A stretch of DNA of 64,000 nucleotides from Paraconexibacter algicola (GTDB taxonomy: Bacteria; Actinomycetota; Thermoleophilia; Solirubrobacterales; Solirubrobacteraceae), in the NCBI RefSeq assembly GCF_003044185.1, contig NZ_PYYB01000002.1, forward strand, positions 124,001-188,000, given 5' to 3'. Under the pieces are notes generated by a model, which saw nothing but the letters and a program-made list of their open reading frames with translations, had not been told where the DNA came from and did not search any database. This document shows, piece after piece, positions 28,026 to 38,636 of the stretch; the first letter of the stretch is position 1, and each line of letters begins with the position of its first letter. A program made the position numbers and the translations under genes.

Positions 28026-29222
28026 ATGCCCGTCAGAGCGACCAAGCGCGGCGACGACCGCACCCCCCTCGGCGGCGAGTACGACGTGCTCGTCTGCGGC
28101 GCGAGCTTCGCCGGGCTCGCGACGGCCCGCGAGCTGTCCGGCTCCGGGGCCCGGGTGCTGCTGATCGACCGCTACGAGATCGGCGAGAAGCAGACCTCCG
28201 CGTGCGCCGCGCCGACCGAGTGGCTCGAGAACCTCGGGCTCACCGGCGCGATCCGCCAGACGTTCGACGACCTCGTCATCCACCGGGCGCGCGCGTTCGG
28301 CGGTCGCGACACGACGAAGACCTACCGCTGGCACCTCCCGTGGTCGTTCTCGACGTTCGACTACCGCGAGATCTGCGACCTGCTCAAGGCGCAGTCGCCC
28401 GACGTGCCGTTCGAGACCGCGAAGGTCGAGGGCCGCACCGGCGAGACCGTGCACACCGACCGCGGCGACCTGACCGCGCCGCTGATCGTCGACAGCCTCG
28501 GCTGGCCGCGCTACCTCAGCGAGTCGGGGCAGCGGGTCACGCCGCCCAACGCGCGCGTCTCCCGCGGCCTGGAGGTCCACCCCCCGGGCTCCGACGAGGA
28601 CCTCGAGCTGTGGCTCGACCCGAAGTACGTCGAGGCGGGCTACGCCTGGAACTTCCCGGCCGGCGACGAGCTGCGGATCGGCGTCGGCTCGTTCGACCCG
28701 CACAAGCACGTCAAGCGCCAGACCGTCGAGCTCGCGCAGGAGCTCGAGAAGCCCGCCGACCGCTGGCAGGGCAACTGGATCCCGCACCAGATGCGCGCCC
28801 CGACCGACGGGATCGTGTTCTTCGCCGGGGACAGCGCCGGCCACTGCTTCCCGGTCACCGCCGAGGGCATCCGTCCCGCGCTGTACTTCGGCCTGGCGGC
28901 CGGGCGCGAGCTCCGCAAGGTCGTCGAGGGCCGCCAGACCCGCGCGCAGGCGCTCGACCGCTACGCGGCCTTCTGCGACGAGCACCTGTGGGCGTTCCGC
29001 TGGCTGCTGCGCACGCAGCACCTCGTCGGCCGGACGAACCGCTACCCGATCCTCGACACCGTGCTGGACGTCATGGACCGCGACCGCGTCATCCACTGGG
29101 CGTTCAACCACTACCTCGACATCGCGCCGCCCTCCTACGCGCTGGAGGGCCCGCACGGCGACCGCTTCGTCACGCCGCTCGGCAGCGCCCCGGCCGCACC
29201 GCCGGTCGTCGCCGCCGCGTAG
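28026..29222 (+). CDS. Geranylgeranyl-reductase-like FAD-dependent oxidoreductase (copy 1)
   Basis: A 398-residue flavoprotein. It has an N-terminal FAD fold ([19 protein letters not shown], 19-37), the phrase [20 protein letters not shown] (45-64) where the E closes the ribose site, and a second FAD motif [18 protein letters not shown] (266-283). This matches the geranylgeranyl reductase/PHBH group, which reduces or oxidises isoprenoid or aromatic substrates. A close paralogue sits at 54304-55464 beside a phytoene synthase gene. Here it is followed by a small membrane protein and a DUF2256 protein. Substrate unknown; a polyprenyl lipid is the best guess. Confidence 0.85.
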   Translation: MPVRATKRGDDRTPLGGEYDVLVCGASFAGLATARELSGSGARVLLIDRYEIGEKQTSACAAPTEWLENLGLTGAIRQTFDDLVIHRARAFGGRDTTKTYRWHLPWSFSTFDYREICDLLKAQSPDVPFETAKVEGRTGETVHTDRGDLTAPLIVDSLGWPRYLSESGQRVTPPNARVSRGLEVHPPGSDEDLELWLDPKYVEAGYAWNFPAGDELRIGVGSFDPHKHVKRQTVELAQELEKPADRWQGNWIPHQMRAPTDGIVFFAGDSAGHCFPVTAEGIRPALYFGLAAGRELRKVVEGRQTRAQALDRYAAFCDEHLWAFRWLLRTQHLVGRTNRYPILDTVLDVMDRDRVIHWAFNHYLDIAPPSYALEGPHGDRFVTPLGSAPAAPPVVAAA

Positions 29223-29261
29223 CCGGCGATCGCGCCCCGGCGTCCCGCCCGTACCCCGGGC

Positions 29262-29582
29262 GTGACGCCGACCCGCGCCGACCGCCTCAGCACCCCGCTC
29301 GTCGCGCTGGACGCGCCCGCCAACGCGATCAGCGACGTGCTCAACGACGCGATCCCGTGGCTGTGGTGGCCGCTGCGCGTGCCGGCGCGCGACGCGCCAC
29401 TGACCGCGTCCGCGCACGCGCTCTACGCCGTCCACGGGACCGTCGCGCTGCTCGCCGCGCGTCGGCTGTCGGGCCGGGCGCTGCCGACCGGTGCGTCGCT
29501 GGCGCTCGGGCTGCTGTCGTGGCTGTGGTTCACCGGCGCCTGGGACCGGCGTGCGCGGCGGCTGGCGGCGGGGGCCCGCTGA
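29262..29582 (+). CDS. Small hydrophobic protein of unknown function
   Basis: A 106-residue protein with two or three hydrophobic stretches ([29 protein letters not shown] and [18 protein letters not shown]) and basic ends, so probably a membrane protein. The start is a GTG without a clear ribosome-binding site. Its TGA overlaps the ATG of the DUF2256 gene (TGATG), which supports it as real. I recognise no family. Confidence 0.55.
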   Translation: MTPTRADRLSTPLVALDAPANAISDVLNDAIPWLWWPLRVPARDAPLTASAHALYAVHGTVALLAARRLSGRALPTGASLALGLLSWLWFTGAWDRRARRLAAGAR

Positions 29583-29749
29583 TGGCGAAGATGCGCCGCA
29601 AGGGCGATCTGCCGTCGAAGGTCTGCGCGACGTGCGGGCGCCCGTTCGCGTGGCGGCGCAAGTGGGCGCGCGACTGGGAGTCGGTGCGCTACTGCTCGGA
29701 GCGGTGCCGGCGCACCGGGCCGCGGCAGGACGGCGGCGCGGACGCCTGA
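29582..29749 (+). CDS. DUF2256 zinc-finger-like protein
   Basis: A 55-residue protein: basic start, then C15-ATC-C18 followed by [19 protein letters not shown] and C38-SER-C42. The four cysteines probably bind zinc. Length, KWARDW core and Cys spacing match the DUF2256 family, whose function is unknown and which is often found next to photolyase/cryptochrome or other flavoprotein genes. Here it lies behind a flavoprotein and a small membrane protein. The ATG overlaps the previous stop by one base. Confidence 0.85.
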   Translation: MAKMRRKGDLPSKVCATCGRPFAWRRKWARDWESVRYCSERCRRTGPRQDGGADA

Positions 29750-29762
29750 TCCGCCGTCCGGC

Positions 29763-30206
29763 TCAGCCGCGCACCACGAGGCCGACCCCGGCGACGAGCA
29801 GCACGATCCCGACGACCTTCGTCGCGGTGATCGGCTGCTGCTCGGCCCCGAGCCAGCCGAAGCGGTCGATCAGCACGCTGATCGTCAGCTGCGACGCGAT
29901 CGTCGCGGCGGTGACCCCGCCGGCCCCGAGCTCGCGGACGGTGACGAGCACCGACGCGACGTAGACGGCGCCGAGCAGCCCGCCGGTCACGTAGTACCAG
30001 GGGAGCGTGCGGGCGTCGCGGATGGCGTCCAGGCCGCCGGAGGCGAGCGCCGCGATGCACGCGAGCGCCACCGTGCCCAGCGCGAACGAGAGGAACGCCG
30101 CCTGGAACGTGCCGACCGTGCGGCCGAGCGTCGAGTTGATCGGGGCCTGCAGCGCGATCAGGCCGCCGGCGACCACCGTCAGCACGAGGGCCGCCGAGCG
30201 GTCCAC
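29763..30206 (-). CDS. DMT-family transporter (YdcZ/DUF606-like)
   Basis: A 147-residue protein with five hydrophobic helices, the size of the half-length DMT proteins of the YdcZ group. Family phrases are LIALQAPINSTLGRTVG near the start and LGAVYVASVLVTVRELGAGG in the middle. Such short forms usually work as dimers; the substrate is unknown. The GTG start comes one base after the polA stop, so it is likely translated from the polA mRNA. Confidence 0.85.
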   Translation of the reverse strand: MDRSAALVLTVVAGGLIALQAPINSTLGRTVGTFQAAFLSFALGTVALACIAALASGGLDAIRDARTLPWYYVTGGLLGAVYVASVLVTVRELGAGGVTAATIASQLTISVLIDRFGWLGAEQQPITATKVVGIVLLVAGVGLVVRG

Positions 30207-30207
30207 G

Positions 30208-32802
30208 CTACTTCGCGTCCAGCCAGGTCGTGCCGACGCCGGGCGCGACCGCCATCGGCGGGTCGTGCGGCCACGGCGCGACCATCTCGCGGATCGCGAG
30301 CTCGCGGACGCGGTCCATCTCCTCCGGCGGGCCCTCGAACAGGAGCTCGTCGTGGATCTGCAGGATCAGCCGGGTCGTCAGGCCCTCCTCGCGCAGCGCG
30401 CGGTGCGCGCCGATCATCGCGAGCTTGATGACGTCGGCGGCCGTGCCCTGGATGACGGTGTTGACCGCGAGCCGCTCCCCGAGCGTGCGCACCTGGTAGT
30501 TGCGCGCCTTCAGCTCCGGGATCTGCCGGCGACGCCCGTACAGCGTCGTGACGTGCCCCTGGTCGGTGGCCTGCTCGATCGTCCCGGTCATGAACGCGTG
30601 GACCGCCGGGAACCGCTCGAGGTAGGTGTCGATGAACTCCTTGGCCTCCTCGCGCGGGATGTTCAGCCGGTCCGCGAGCCCGTAGTCGCTGAGGCCGTAG
30701 ACGATGCCGTAGTTGATCATCTTCGCCTTGGAGCGGTCCATCGGCGTGAGCTCCTCGGCGGGCTTGCCGAAGACCTGCGAGGCGGTCGCGGTGTGGACGT
30801 CCTCGCCGCGCAGGAAGATGTCCTTGAGCACCTGCTCGCCCGCCGCGTGGGCGAGCACGCGCAGCTCGACCTGCTCGTAGTCGGCGCTCAGCAGCACCAT
30901 GCCCTCGGCGGCCTCGAAGCAGCCGCGGATCTCGCGGCCGAGCTCGGTGCGGACGGGGACGTTCTGCATGTTCGGGTTCGTCGAGGAGAGCCGCCCGGTC
31001 TGCGCGACGGCCTGCAGGAACGTCGTGTGGATCCGCGACTCCTCGTCGGTGAGGTTCGGCAGCACGTCCAGGTAGGTCTTGGCGAGCTGGTTGAGCTCGC
31101 GCCAGCGCTCGATCTTCGGCACCACGGGGTGCTCGTCGCGGATCGCCTGCAGCACGCGGGCGTCCGTGGAGAAGCCGGTCTTGCCGCGCCGCTTGCGCGA
31201 CAGGCCGAGCTTCTCGAACAGGATCTGCCCGAGCTGCTGCGGGGAGCCGAGCACGAACTCCTCCCCCGCGAGCTCCCAGACCTCGCGCTCCAGCGCGACG
31301 ATCTCGTCGTGCACCCGCTCGCGGATCGCTGCGAGGCGCGGCTTGTCGAGCTTGACGCCCGCGACCTCCATCGCGCGCAGCACGTCGACGAGCGGCAGCT
31401 CGATCTCGTCCATCAGGCCCTGCAGGCCGCGGTCGGCGAGCTGCTCGCGCTGCCAGCCGGCCAGGGCCGCGCAGAGGACGGCGGCGGCGCCCGCCGGGTC
31501 CTCGACCGCGGTCCCGAAGCCGCGCTCCTCGCAGAGCTCGGCGAACGGGTAGCCGCGCCGGGCGGGCTCGAGCAGGTAGGCGGCGAGCATCGTGTCGAGC
31601 GCGAGGCCGGGCGGCACGAGGCCGAGCTCCTTCGCGTCGTGGGCCACGACCGGCCGGTCGCCCAGGGCGGCGACGAGGTCCTCGGGCCGGGCCGCCTCGC
31701 CGACGAGCACATCACGCGCGTCGTCGGCCGTCGGGAAGACGCCGAACCGCCAGGTCGGCTCGGCGGCGAACAGCTCGCCCTCGGCGACCTCGGGGGCGTG
31801 CACGGCGATCGCGACCTCGGCGCCCGCGGGGAGCGCCGTGACGTCCTCGAGCGTCGCCTCGCGCACGACGGCGCCGACCTGCGACTCGGTGGGCGCGGCG
31901 GGCGCCGCCTCCTCGCTGGAGCCGAGCGCCTCCTCGAGGCGCCGCAGCGGGTCGCGCAGCTCGAACTCGCGGAACACCTCGCGCAGCCGTGAGCGGTCCG
32001 GTTCGCGCGCCGCCGCCTCGGTCGGGTCGAGGTCGACCTCGACCTGCCGGTTCATCCGCGCGAGATCGCGGCTGATCCGCGCGTCCTGCGCGTGGTTGGT
32101 CAGGTTCTCCTTGCGCTTGGCGCCGCTGATCTCGTCGATCGAGGCGAGCACGGTCTCGAGGTCGCCGAACTGCTGCAGCAGCGTCGCGGCGGTCTTGTCC
32201 CCGATCCCCGGGACGCCCGGGATGTTGTCGGAGGTGTCCCCCTTCAATCCGTAGAAGTCGGGGATCAGCTCGGGCGGGATGCCGTACCGGTCGATGACCG
32301 CCTGCCGGTCGTAGCTCTTGGTGTCGGTGATGCCGCGGGCGGTGGCCATGATCGTGACGAGGCCGTCGTCGTCGATCAGCTGGAAGGCGTCGCGGTCGCC
32401 GGTGACGATCGTCACCGGGACCGGCGGTTCGGCGTGGCGGGCCTTCTCGGCGATCGACGCGATGACGTCGTCGGCCTCGAACCCCTCCACGCGCACGTTC
32501 GCGTAGCCGAACGCGTCGACGATCTCCTCGAGGTGCGGCCACTGCTGCTTCAGCAGCGACGGGCGCGAGGTCCGCTGCGCCTTGTAGTCGGGGTAGACCT
32601 CCTTGCGGCCCGAGTGCCCGGCGTCCCAGACGACCACGGTGGGCTTCTGGCCGTGCTCGGTCATGATCTTCACGAGCATCGACGCGAAGCCGAAGATCGC
32701 GTTCGTCGGGAACCCGGTGGAGGTCGCGATCGACTCGGGGAGCGCGAAGAACGCCCGGTAGGCGAGCGAGTTGCCGTCGATGAGGAACAGGTCGTCGGGC
32801 AT
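30208..32802 (-). CDS. polA: DNA polymerase I
   Basis: An 864-residue repair and Okazaki-fragment-processing polymerase. Residues 1-290 are the 5'-3' exonuclease (EGFEADDVIASIA and GDRDAFQLID, then GLKGDTSDNIPGVPGIGDKTA). The 3'-5' exonuclease domain (about 320-480) is degenerate: its first catalytic motif, DXE in E. coli, reads VAIAVHAPEV, so proofreading is probably lost, as in Taq and mycobacterial enzymes. The polymerase domain holds DYEQVELRVLAH, the O-helix RSKAKMINYGIVYGLS and QIHDELLFE. The ATG is set by TAGGTT 7 nt upstream. Confidence 0.97.
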   Translation of the reverse strand: MPDDLFLIDGNSLAYRAFFALPESIATSTGFPTNAIFGFASMLVKIMTEHGQKPTVVVWDAGHSGRKEVYPDYKAQRTSRPSLLKQQWPHLEEIVDAFGYANVRVEGFEADDVIASIAEKARHAEPPVPVTIVTGDRDAFQLIDDDGLVTIMATARGITDTKSYDRQAVIDRYGIPPELIPDFYGLKGDTSDNIPGVPGIGDKTAATLLQQFGDLETVLASIDEISGAKRKENLTNHAQDARISRDLARMNRQVEVDLDPTEAAAREPDRSRLREVFREFELRDPLRRLEEALGSSEEAAPAAPTESQVGAVVREATLEDVTALPAGAEVAIAVHAPEVAEGELFAAEPTWRFGVFPTADDARDVLVGEAARPEDLVAALGDRPVVAHDAKELGLVPPGLALDTMLAAYLLEPARRGYPFAELCEERGFGTAVEDPAGAAAVLCAALAGWQREQLADRGLQGLMDEIELPLVDVLRAMEVAGVKLDKPRLAAIRERVHDEIVALEREVWELAGEEFVLGSPQQLGQILFEKLGLSRKRRGKTGFSTDARVLQAIRDEHPVVPKIERWRELNQLAKTYLDVLPNLTDEESRIHTTFLQAVAQTGRLSSTNPNMQNVPVRTELGREIRGCFEAAEGMVLLSADYEQVELRVLAHAAGEQVLKDIFLRGEDVHTATASQVFGKPAEELTPMDRSKAKMINYGIVYGLSDYGLADRLNIPREEAKEFIDTYLERFPAVHAFMTGTIEQATDQGHVTTLYGRRRQIPELKARNYQVRTLGERLAVNTVIQGTAADVIKLAMIGAHRALREEGLTTRLILQIHDELLFEGPPEEMDRVRELAIREMVAPWPHDPPMAVAPGVGTTWLDAK

Positions 32803-32809
32803 CACGCCC

Positions 32810-32815
32810 AACCTA
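32810..32815 (-). promoter_or_regulatory. -10 box TAGGTT, leaderless promoter of polA
   Basis: TAGGTT on the minus strand, 7 nt before the ATG; this favours the ATG over the in-frame GTG and TTG just upstream. Confidence 0.5.
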
Positions 32816-32848
32816 GCGGCCGGGCGTGACCGACCCGGACCGCGCGGC

Positions 32849-33748
32849 TCAGGCCGATGCGGCGACGCCGGAGCCGGCGAACTCGAACGTGACGCCGGTG
32901 AGCGCCTCGCTGGCGTCCCACAGGCGCCGCGCGGCCGCCGGGTCCTGTGCCGCCCCGCTCATGCCGACGAGCTGCGGCGCGCCACGCATCTCCCCCGGGC
33001 CGTCCGGCCCGACGTACGCGGCGCCGGGCAGGTCCTGGGTCGCCGCGTAGAGCGTCGGCAGCGCGCCCCGCTCGGGCGACTGCGCGACGACGCGGTTGAG
33101 CAGGCCCATGACGCGGTCCTGGACGGTCTCGGTGTGCGCCTGCAGCCCCGTCGCCGCGTAGCCGGGGTGCGCGGCGACCGCGCGGACCGGCGCGTCGGCG
33201 GCGGCGAGGCGGCGCTGCAGCTCGAGCGTGAACAGCAGGTTCGCGAGCTTCGACCGCGCGTAGGCCTTCCAGCGGTGGTAGCCGCGCTCCCACATGAGGT
33301 CGTCGAAGTCCATCGTCCCGAGGCGGTGGAAGCCGCTGGAGACGGTGACGACGCGGTCCGTGATCCGCCCGAGCAGCAGGCCGGTGAGCGCGAAGTGGCC
33401 GAGGTGGTTGGTGCCGAGCTGCATCTCGAACCCGTCGGCGGTCAGCCGGTAGGGCAGCGCCATCACGCCCGCGTTGTTGACGAGGACGTCGATCGGGCCA
33501 TCGAGCCCGTCGACGAAGCCGCGCACCGACCCGAGGTCCGCGAGGTCGAGCGCGCGGACGTCCACCTCCCCCGTCATCGTCGCGGCGGCGGCGCGCCCCC
33601 GCTCGAAGCTGCGGCAGGCCAGCACGACCCGGGCGCCCGCGCGCGCGAGCTCCCGCGCCGTGACGAGTCCGATCCCGCTGTTGGCCCCGGTGACGACGAC
33701 GGTCCGCCCGTCCTGTCGCGGCAGGTCCGCCGCGGTCCATGCGCTCAT
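32849..33748 (-). CDS. Short-chain dehydrogenase/reductase (WWOX/retinol dehydrogenase-like)
   Basis: A 299-residue NADP-dependent oxidoreductase. It has the cofactor motif VTGANSGIG (19-27), LACRSFERG (43-51, an NADP-favouring Arg), the NNAG motif (91-94), and the catalytic Ser-Tyr-Lys set: VSSGFH (136-141), Y163 and K167 in YARSK. It belongs to the classical group related to retinol dehydrogenases and protochlorophyllide-reductase-like enzymes. The substrate is unknown. TACGGT lies 6 nt before the ATG. It is divergent from the malic enzyme gene. Confidence 0.88.
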   Translation of the reverse strand: MSAWTAADLPRQDGRTVVVTGANSGIGLVTARELARAGARVVLACRSFERGRAAAATMTGEVDVRALDLADLGSVRGFVDGLDGPIDVLVNNAGVMALPYRLTADGFEMQLGTNHLGHFALTGLLLGRITDRVVTVSSGFHRLGTMDFDDLMWERGYHRWKAYARSKLANLLFTLELQRRLAAADAPVRAVAAHPGYAATGLQAHTETVQDRVMGLLNRVVAQSPERGALPTLYAATQDLPGAAYVGPDGPGEMRGAPQLVGMSGAAQDPAAARRLWDASEALTGVTFEFAGSGVAASA

Positions 33749-33754
33749 CCCTGG

Positions 33755-33760
33755 ACCGTA
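33755..33760 (-). promoter_or_regulatory. -10 box TACGGT, leaderless promoter of the dehydrogenase gene
   Basis: TACGGT on the minus strand, 6 nt before the ATG. Confidence 0.5.
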
Positions 33761-33771
33761 TCGACCGGGAA

Positions 33772-33789
33772 CGTCCGCGATCACGGACG
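33772..33789. promoter_or_regulatory. Small palindrome between two divergent promoters
   Basis: CGTCCG and CGGACG flank a 6-nt centre (CGATCA), midway between the divergent -10 boxes of the dehydrogenase and malic enzyme genes. It could be an operator serving both; short GC palindromes also arise by chance here. Confidence 0.3.
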
Positions 33790-33793
33790 CTTG

Positions 33794-33799
33794 TACAGT
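33794..33799 (+). promoter_or_regulatory. -10 box TACAGT, leaderless promoter of the malic enzyme gene
   Basis: TACAGT, 9 nt before the ATG. Confidence 0.5.
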
Positions 33800-33808
33800 T
33801 CGCCGCCC

Positions 33809-35278
<1,470 letters not shown>

Positions 35279-35355
35279 GCGGGACGGTCTGAGCCGGGCG
35301 CGTCCGCGCTCCGTACCCTGGGCGTGAACATCACCACTCCCAGGAGCTGCTGAAC

Positions 35356-36264
35356 ATGAAGGTCACCGTCACCGGCGCGAGCGGCCTCATCGGCACGAAG
35401 CTCGTCGCCGCCCTGAAGGCCCGCGGCGACGACGTGCTCGTCCTCTCGCGCTCCCCCGAGAAGACCTCCGAGAAGCTCGGCGTGCCCGCGCTGGCCTGGG
35501 ACCTTTTGGCCGGCCCGCCGCCGGCCGAGGCCGTCGACGGCCGCGACGCGATCGTCCACCTCGCCGGCGAGCCGGTCGCGCAGCGCTGGAACGCCCAGCG
35601 CAAGCAGGCGATCCTCGAGTCCCGCGAGACCGGCACCCGCAACCTCGTCGCGGGCATCGCCGCGGCGACCGCCAAGCCGTCCGTCCTCGTGTCCTCGTCG
35701 GCCGTCGGCTACTACGGCAAGCACGGCGACGAGAAGGTCCCCGAGTCCTCCCCCGCCGGCGACGACTTCCTCGCCGACGTCTGCGTGCGCTGGGAGCAGG
35801 AGGCCGAGAAGGCGTCCGCCGCCGGCGTGCGGGTCGTGCTGCTGCGCACGGGCGTCGTGCTCGACCAGGCGGGCGGCGCGCTCAAGACGATGCTGCCGCC
35901 GTTCAAGGCGGGCGTCGGCGGCCCGGTCGCGGGCGGCAAGCAGTACATGCCGTGGATCCACGTCGACGACATCGTCGGCCTGTACCTCAAGGCGCTCGAC
36001 GACAGCGCGTGGAGCGGCGCGTACAACGGCAGCGCCCCCGAGCCGGTCACGAACAAGGCGTTCTCCAAGACGCTCGGGAAGGTCCTGAAGCGTCCCGCGT
36101 TCTCGCCCGTCCCGGCGTTCGCGCTGCGGATCCTCTACGGCCAGATGGCCGAGATCGTCACCGAGGGGCAGCGCGCCGTGCCCGAGCGGCCGCTGGCGGA
36201 GGGCTACAGCTTCCGCCACACGGACCTGCAGGCGGCCCTCGCCGACGCGCTCGGCAAGGGCTGA
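35356..36264 (+). CDS. TIGR01777 family NAD-dependent epimerase/dehydratase-like protein (YfcH/SulA type)
   Basis: A 302-residue extended short-chain dehydrogenase-like protein. It opens with VTVTGASGLIGTKLV (3-17) and carries the family phrases VHLAGEPVAQRWN, SSSAVGYYG (catalytic-site Ser and Tyr) and YMPWIHVDDIVGLYL, with a DUF1731-like end (PVPAFALRILYGQMAEIV). The enzymatic role is unknown in this family; some members affect cell division. AGGAG lies 9 nt before the ATG, and a TACCCT hexamer upstream gives a leader of about 30 nt. A hairpin follows. Confidence 0.9.
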   Translation: MKVTVTGASGLIGTKLVAALKARGDDVLVLSRSPEKTSEKLGVPALAWDLLAGPPPAEAVDGRDAIVHLAGEPVAQRWNAQRKQAILESRETGTRNLVAGIAAATAKPSVLVSSSAVGYYGKHGDEKVPESSPAGDDFLADVCVRWEQEAEKASAAGVRVVLLRTGVVLDQAGGALKTMLPPFKAGVGGPVAGGKQYMPWIHVDDIVGLYLKALDDSAWSGAYNGSAPEPVTNKAFSKTLGKVLKRPAFSPVPAFALRILYGQMAEIVTEGQRAVPERPLAEGYSFRHTDLQAALADALGKG

Positions 36265-36280
36265 GCCACCCGCGTCGCGG

Positions 36281-36305
36281 TCCCGTCGCCTCCAGGGCGA
36301 CGGGA
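36281..36305. terminator. Bidirectional hairpin between the epimerase-like gene and ftsH
   Basis: A perfect 10-bp stem (TCCCGTCGCC paired with GGCGACGGGA) with a 5-nt loop lies between two convergent stops. Confidence 0.65.
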
Positions 36306-36328
36306 TCCGGCCGCGCCCGCCGGATCGC

Positions 36329-38437
36329 TCAGGCGGGCTCGAGCCCCAGGCCGGTGCCGGACTCGGCCCCGACCTCGTCGTCCTCGTCCGGCGACTCGTG
36401 CGCCTCGAGGTCCGAGGCGCGGATCCGGTCGACGCCGGCCGCCGCGTACGCGTCGTCCTCGTCGAGCGTCTCGCGCCGCAGCAGCTCGCGCGTCAGCGAC
36501 TCGAGCTGGTCGCGGTGCTCGGTCAGCAGCATCGTCACGTCGTGGTGCGCCGTGTCGACGATCCGCCGGACCTCCTGGTCGATGAGCTCCTGCGTGGCCT
36601 GCGACACCTGGCTGGCCCCGGGGAGCAGCATGCCCTGGGCCTCGCGCGGCTCGACCGCGACCGGCCCGATCGCCTCGCTCATGCCCCAGCGCGTCACCAT
36701 GCCGCGCGCGATCCCGGTCAGGTGCTGGATGTCGGACTCGGCCCCGGCGGTGATCGTGTCGTACACGACCTCCTCGGCGACCCGGCCGCCCAGCGCGACG
36801 AGGATCTTCCCGCGCAGGTACTGCTGGTCGTAGTTGTAGACGTCGCTCTCCGGCGCCGAGACCGTGACGCCGAGCGCCTGGCCGCGCGGGATGATCGAGA
36901 CCTTGCGGACCGGGTCCGCGCCCGGGGTGAGCATGCCGACCAGCGCGTGGCCCGCCTCGTGGTAGGCGGTCCGCTCGCGCTCCGCGTCGCTCATCACGAC
37001 GCCGCGCTCGGTGCCCAGCAGGATCTTCTCCAGCGCGTCGGTGATGTCCGACATGACGATCGTCTCGTGCTCGCGGCGCGCGGCGAGCAGCGCGGCCTCG
37101 TTGACGAGGTTCGCGAGGTCCGCGCCGACCATGCCCGGGGTCGTGGCGGCGACCGCCTCGAGGTCCACGGAGTCGTCGAGCGGCATGCCGCGCGTGTGCA
37201 CCTTCAGGATCGCCTGGCGCCCCACGACGTCCGGCGGCGCGATCTCGACCCGGCGGTCGAACCGCCCCGCGCGCAGCAGCGCGGCGTCGAGCACGTCCGG
37301 CCGGTTCGTCGCCGCCAGCACCACGACACCGGCGGAGGGGTCGAAGCCGTCCATCTCGGTGAGGATCTGGTTGAGCGTCTGCTCGCGCTCGTCGTGCCCG
37401 CCGCCACCGAAGCCGCCGCCACCCGACCGCGAGCGGCCGATCGCGTCGATCTCGTCGATGAAGATGATCGCCGGGGCGGCCTTCTTGGCCTGGTCGAACA
37501 GGTCGCGCACGCGCGAGGCGCCGACGCCCACGATCATCTCGATGAACTCCGACGCCGACGCCGTGAAGAACGCGGCGTTCGCCTCGCCCGCGGTGGCGCG
37601 CGCCAGCAGCGTCTTGCCGGTGCCGGGCCGGCCGGACAGCAGCACGCCCTTCGGCACGCGCGCGCCGAGCTTCTTGTAGCGGTCGGGGTTCTTGAGCATG
37701 TCGACGATCTCCGACAGCTCGCGCTTGACCTCGTCGATGCCGGCGACGTCCGCGAACGTCGTGCGGATCTGCTCCTCCCCCACGCGCTTGGCCTTCGAGC
37801 GGCCGAACGCGGCCATCGGCCCGCTCTGCCCCTGGGCGGCGCGGCGCATGAGGTAGAGGAAGCCACCGAGCAGCAGCAGCGTCGGGAGCAGCGCGACCAT
37901 GAGGTTCGCCAGCAGGCTGCGGCCCTGGCGCGGCGGCGACGCGTTGATCTCGACGTTCTTCTCCAGCAGCAGCGCCGAGAGCTTGTCGGCGTCGGCGAAC
38001 GTCGGGATCTCGGTGGAGAACCGCGCGGTCGGCCCCGCCTCGCCCGGCGGGTCGACGTCCTTCTTGAACTCCCCGCTCAGGGTCTCGCCGCGCGAGGAGA
38101 TCGACTGCACGTTGCCGCGGTCGAGCTGGAGCAGGAACGTCGGGTTGTAGGAGATCCGCGTCGGGCGGTCCGCCCCGGGCAGCAGCGTCGTGAGGAAGAA
38201 GTTCAGCGCGAACAGCGCCAGCAGGATGATCCCGAAGCGCCGCCAGGAGATGCCGCTCTTCATCGGCCCCTTCGGCGGCGGACCGCCGCGACCGTCGGGC
38301 GCCGGGCTCACGCGCCAGGGCGGCTTCTCCTGCTCGCCCGGACGCTCGCGCGGGACCGGGGTCCGCGGCCGCTGCCCCGTCTGGGTGTCGTTGGCGGCGC
38401 TGCGGCTGCCGCTGGTCGGATCGGAAGGCTCGGGCAT
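36329..38437 (-). CDS. ftsH: ATP-dependent zinc metalloprotease FtsH
   Basis: A 702-residue membrane-anchored protease for quality control of membrane and regulatory proteins. A 60-residue proline-rich cytoplasmic start precedes the first membrane helix (about 67-86); the second is at about 175-197. The AAA domain has Walker A at 269-276, reading GRPGTGKT in place of the nearly universal GPPGTGKT, Walker [12 protein letters not shown] (324-334), a glycine-rich insert (GGGGFGGGG) after it, and the second region of homology [18 protein letters not shown]. The zinc site is HEAGH (493-497). TACCAT lies 12 nt before the ATG. Confidence 0.97.
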   Translation of the reverse strand: MPEPSDPTSGSRSAANDTQTGQRPRTPVPRERPGEQEKPPWRVSPAPDGRGGPPPKGPMKSGISWRRFGIILLALFALNFFLTTLLPGADRPTRISYNPTFLLQLDRGNVQSISSRGETLSGEFKKDVDPPGEAGPTARFSTEIPTFADADKLSALLLEKNVEINASPPRQGRSLLANLMVALLPTLLLLGGFLYLMRRAAQGQSGPMAAFGRSKAKRVGEEQIRTTFADVAGIDEVKRELSEIVDMLKNPDRYKKLGARVPKGVLLSGRPGTGKTLLARATAGEANAAFFTASASEFIEMIVGVGASRVRDLFDQAKKAAPAIIFIDEIDAIGRSRSGGGGFGGGGHDEREQTLNQILTEMDGFDPSAGVVVLAATNRPDVLDAALLRAGRFDRRVEIAPPDVVGRQAILKVHTRGMPLDDSVDLEAVAATTPGMVGADLANLVNEAALLAARREHETIVMSDITDALEKILLGTERGVVMSDAERERTAYHEAGHALVGMLTPGADPVRKVSIIPRGQALGVTVSAPESDVYNYDQQYLRGKILVALGGRVAEEVVYDTITAGAESDIQHLTGIARGMVTRWGMSEAIGPVAVEPREAQGMLLPGASQVSQATQELIDQEVRRIVDTAHHDVTMLLTEHRDQLESLTRELLRRETLDEDDAYAAAGVDRIRASDLEAHESPDEDDEVGAESGTGLGLEPA

Positions 38438-38557
38438 CGCTCGTCACCAATGGTACGGAGCAGGGAGGTCGGGGTCCCACGGTTCCCCTGCGCCGGTGCG
38501 GCTGGCGCCGTCCGCGCGACCCTGCCACGTTGTCGAAGCGGCCCCGACCGAACGGGG

Positions 38558-38585
38558 TTGCGCTGGGTGGGCGGGTCGTTAGAGT
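38558..38585 (+). promoter_or_regulatory. Promoter TTGCGC-16-TAGAGT of the liv operon
   Basis: A TTGCGC -35 and TAGAGT -10 spaced by 16 nt, the same layout as the promoter before the pantothenate operon. The leader is about 45 nt and carries GGAGG. Confidence 0.5.
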
Positions 38586-38626
38586 GCCCGGATCGCGCCC
38601 CGCTGGGGCGCCCGAATTCGATCGTT

Positions 38627-38631
38627 GGAGG
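38627..38631 (+). promoter_or_regulatory. Shine-Dalgarno GGAGG that sets the livH start
   Basis: GGAGG with a 5-nt spacer points to the GTG rather than an in-frame TTG four codons earlier. Confidence 0.55.
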
Positions 38632-38636
38632 CGCGT

